DNA from: Streptomyces caelestis
GTDB lineage: Bacteria; Actinomycetota; Actinomycetes; Streptomycetales; Streptomycetaceae
Assembly: GCF_014205255.1 (NCBI RefSeq)
Contig: NZ_JACHNE010000001.1
Coordinates: 4,836,001-4,900,000 of the forward strand
Reading direction: 5' to 3'
Length of the DNA: 64,000 nt
The translations under genes and the position numbers were made by a program. A model generated the notes under the pieces. That model was not told the origin of the DNA, did no database searches, and worked only from the letters and a program-made list of their open reading frames with translations. This document shows, piece after piece, positions 62,911 through 64,000 of this stretch. Within the stretch, counting starts at the first letter, position 1. Every line of letters begins with the position of its first letter.

Positions 62911-64000
62911 GTGAGTACGTCCACCACCGTCGACCGCGCGTTCGAGGCCGCCCTGTACGACAACAGCGAGAAGGCCCTCGACACCGGCGCGTCCCTGCTC
63001 GCCTCCGACCCGGCCGCCGACGCCGAACTCGCCCGGCGGGGTGAGGAGTTGGTGGCGGCGGCCTGGCGGCGCGGCTGGCAGCCGGCCGACGTCGTACGGA
63101 CCGTCCGGCGGGAGCTGGACGACGTACACGTACGCCTGGTGGCGGCGCTGATCCGCGCGCAGGCGCCGCACGACCGTCCGCGCGGCCGCCGCTGGAGCGC
63201 GCAGCTCGCGGAGCTCCCCGCCGACGCCCCGCCCCGCACCGACCGCTTCTCGTACGGCACCGCCGTGCTGGAGCTGTACCGCCTGCTGCTGCGCCTGCCG
63301 GTCCTTGAGTCCCTCGACGAGTCGCCCGGGGAGCCGAAGACCGAGTCCCGGATGCTCGGCCGCATCCGTGCCCTGCTCGCCAAGGCGGAGGCCACCGGGT
63401 TCCCGGAGGAGGCCGAGGCGCTCAGTGCCAAGGCGCAGGAGCTGATGGCCCGGCACAGTGTCGACGAGGCGCTGCTCGCCGCCCGGGCGCCCTCGCCCGC
63501 GATGCCAGGGGCCTGCCGGATCGGTGTCGAACCGCCGTACGAGCAGGCCAAGGCGGTGCTGCTGGACACCGTCGCCGCCGCCAACCACTGCCGGGCGGTG
63601 TGGAACGAGCCCTTCGGCTTCTCCACCGTCGTCGGCTTCGAAACCGACCTGGAAGCGGTCGAACTCCTCTACACCTCACTCCTCGTGCAGGCCACGACCG
63701 CGATGACGAAGGCGGAGGCCGCCCAGCGCGCGGCCGGCCGCAAGCGCACCAAGACGTTCCGGCAGTCCTTCCTCGCGGCCTACGCCCACCGCATCGGCAC
63801 CCGCCTGGCGGCAGCCGCCGAGACCCAGGTGACGGGGGACCTGCTCCCGGTCCTCGCCTCCCGCGACGTGGCGGTCACCGGCCGGCTGGACTCGATGTTC
63901 CCCGAGACGACCACGACCCGCCTGCGCGGCGTGCGCGACGCGGCGGGCTGGACGGAGGGCGCCCAGGCGGCGGACCGCGCCCAGGTCGCACACCGCCCGC
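62911..64000 (+). CDS. DUF2786 protein, 3' end outside window
   Basis: The gene starts at GTG 62911 (VSTSTTVDRAFEAALYDNSE) and is open to the window edge; 363 residues are visible. The DUF2786 motif ESRMLGRIRALLAKAEATGF (about 147-166) is followed by EEAEALSAKAQELMARHSVD. Function of the family is unknown. The gene is divergent from the HTH/Clp-N gene with 87 bp between starts, so the dyads in that gap may regulate both. Confidence 0.88.
   Translation, partial: MSTSTTVDRAFEAALYDNSEKALDTGASLLASDPAADAELARRGEELVAAAWRRGWQPADVVRTVRRELDDVHVRLVAALIRAQAPHDRPRGRRWSAQLAELPADAPPRTDRFSYGTAVLELYRLLLRLPVLESLDESPGEPKTESRMLGRIRALLAKAEATGFPEEAEALSAKAQELMARHSVDEALLAARAPSPAMPGACRIGVEPPYEQAKAVLLDTVAAANHCRAVWNEPFGFSTVVGFETDLEAVELLYTSLLVQATTAMTKAEAAQRAAGRKRTKTFRQSFLAAYAHRIGTRLAAAAETQVTGDLLPVLASRDVAVTGRLDSMFPETTTTRLRGVRDAAGWTEGAQAADRAQVAHRP

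Overview
The window is high-GC actinobacterial DNA and almost certainly a Streptomyces core chromosome segment. The GC content, frequent GTG and TTG starts, ATGA/GTGA stop-start overlaps, and the genes wblA, bldG, a K+-insensitive H+-pyrophosphatase, a topoisomerase I with a Lys-rich tail and an MFS-thymidylate kinase fusion all fit. From memory, the gene order matches the S. coelicolor region around SCO3540 to SCO3580, with local differences. No phage, IS element or CRISPR array is evident.

Layout. 1-1352: two small WXG100-like genes, a likely 5'-truncated membrane-protein remnant and tRNA-Pro(CGG). 1400-10181: Pr6Pr-type membrane protein, metallophosphoesterase, GatB/YqeY protein, class A PBP, developmental regulator wblA and two ArsA-type ATPases; a 528-bp tandem duplication at 3495-4550 copies the yqeY/PBP junction. 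10312-17769: DUF4177 protein, RidA, NUDIX, MBL-fold and nucleotidyltransferase genes, then crp and nth facing away from each other with a Crp-type dyad between them, a CoA-pyrophosphatase-type NUDIX and a CvpA/trypsin membrane protease. 18134-28440: hydrolase/holin-X pair, nhaA, acsA, a SulP-carbonic anhydrase fusion, a deacetylase-like lipoprotein and a degenerate Fic protein.

28441-37687: a 6S RNA candidate and a HAD phosphatase, then a compact Tad/Flp pilus cluster (ssd/cpaE, tadA, tadB, tadC, flp, tadE, tadG-like) whose end overlaps a convergent DEAD/H helicase. 37848-44474: bldG and its ATPase-fold partner, hppA, a lipoprotein, a methyltransferase and a small membrane protein. 44722-54180: topA, MFS-tmk fusion, holB-like delta prime and a secreted tripeptidyl aminopeptidase.

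54288-64000: tRNA-Thr(CGT) followed by a patchy region (zinc-ribbon protein, an ORF without an obvious start, ybaK-type deacylase, decayed EamA transporter), then a glycosyltransferase, a SARP regulator, an A-family DNA polymerase converging on it, an HTH/Clp-N protein with an apparently leaderless operator-covered promoter, and a DUF2786 gene cut by the window end.

The window combines developmental control (wblA, crp, bldG, 6S RNA, SARP) with DNA maintenance (nth, topA, tmk, holB, helicase, polymerase) and envelope functions. The most useful unexplained signals are the 528-bp duplication, the 22-bp-period direct repeat before the SARP, the dyads over the leaderless promoter, the self-contained Flp pilus operon lacking a visible prepilin peptidase, and the start-less ORF coupled to the ybaK gene.
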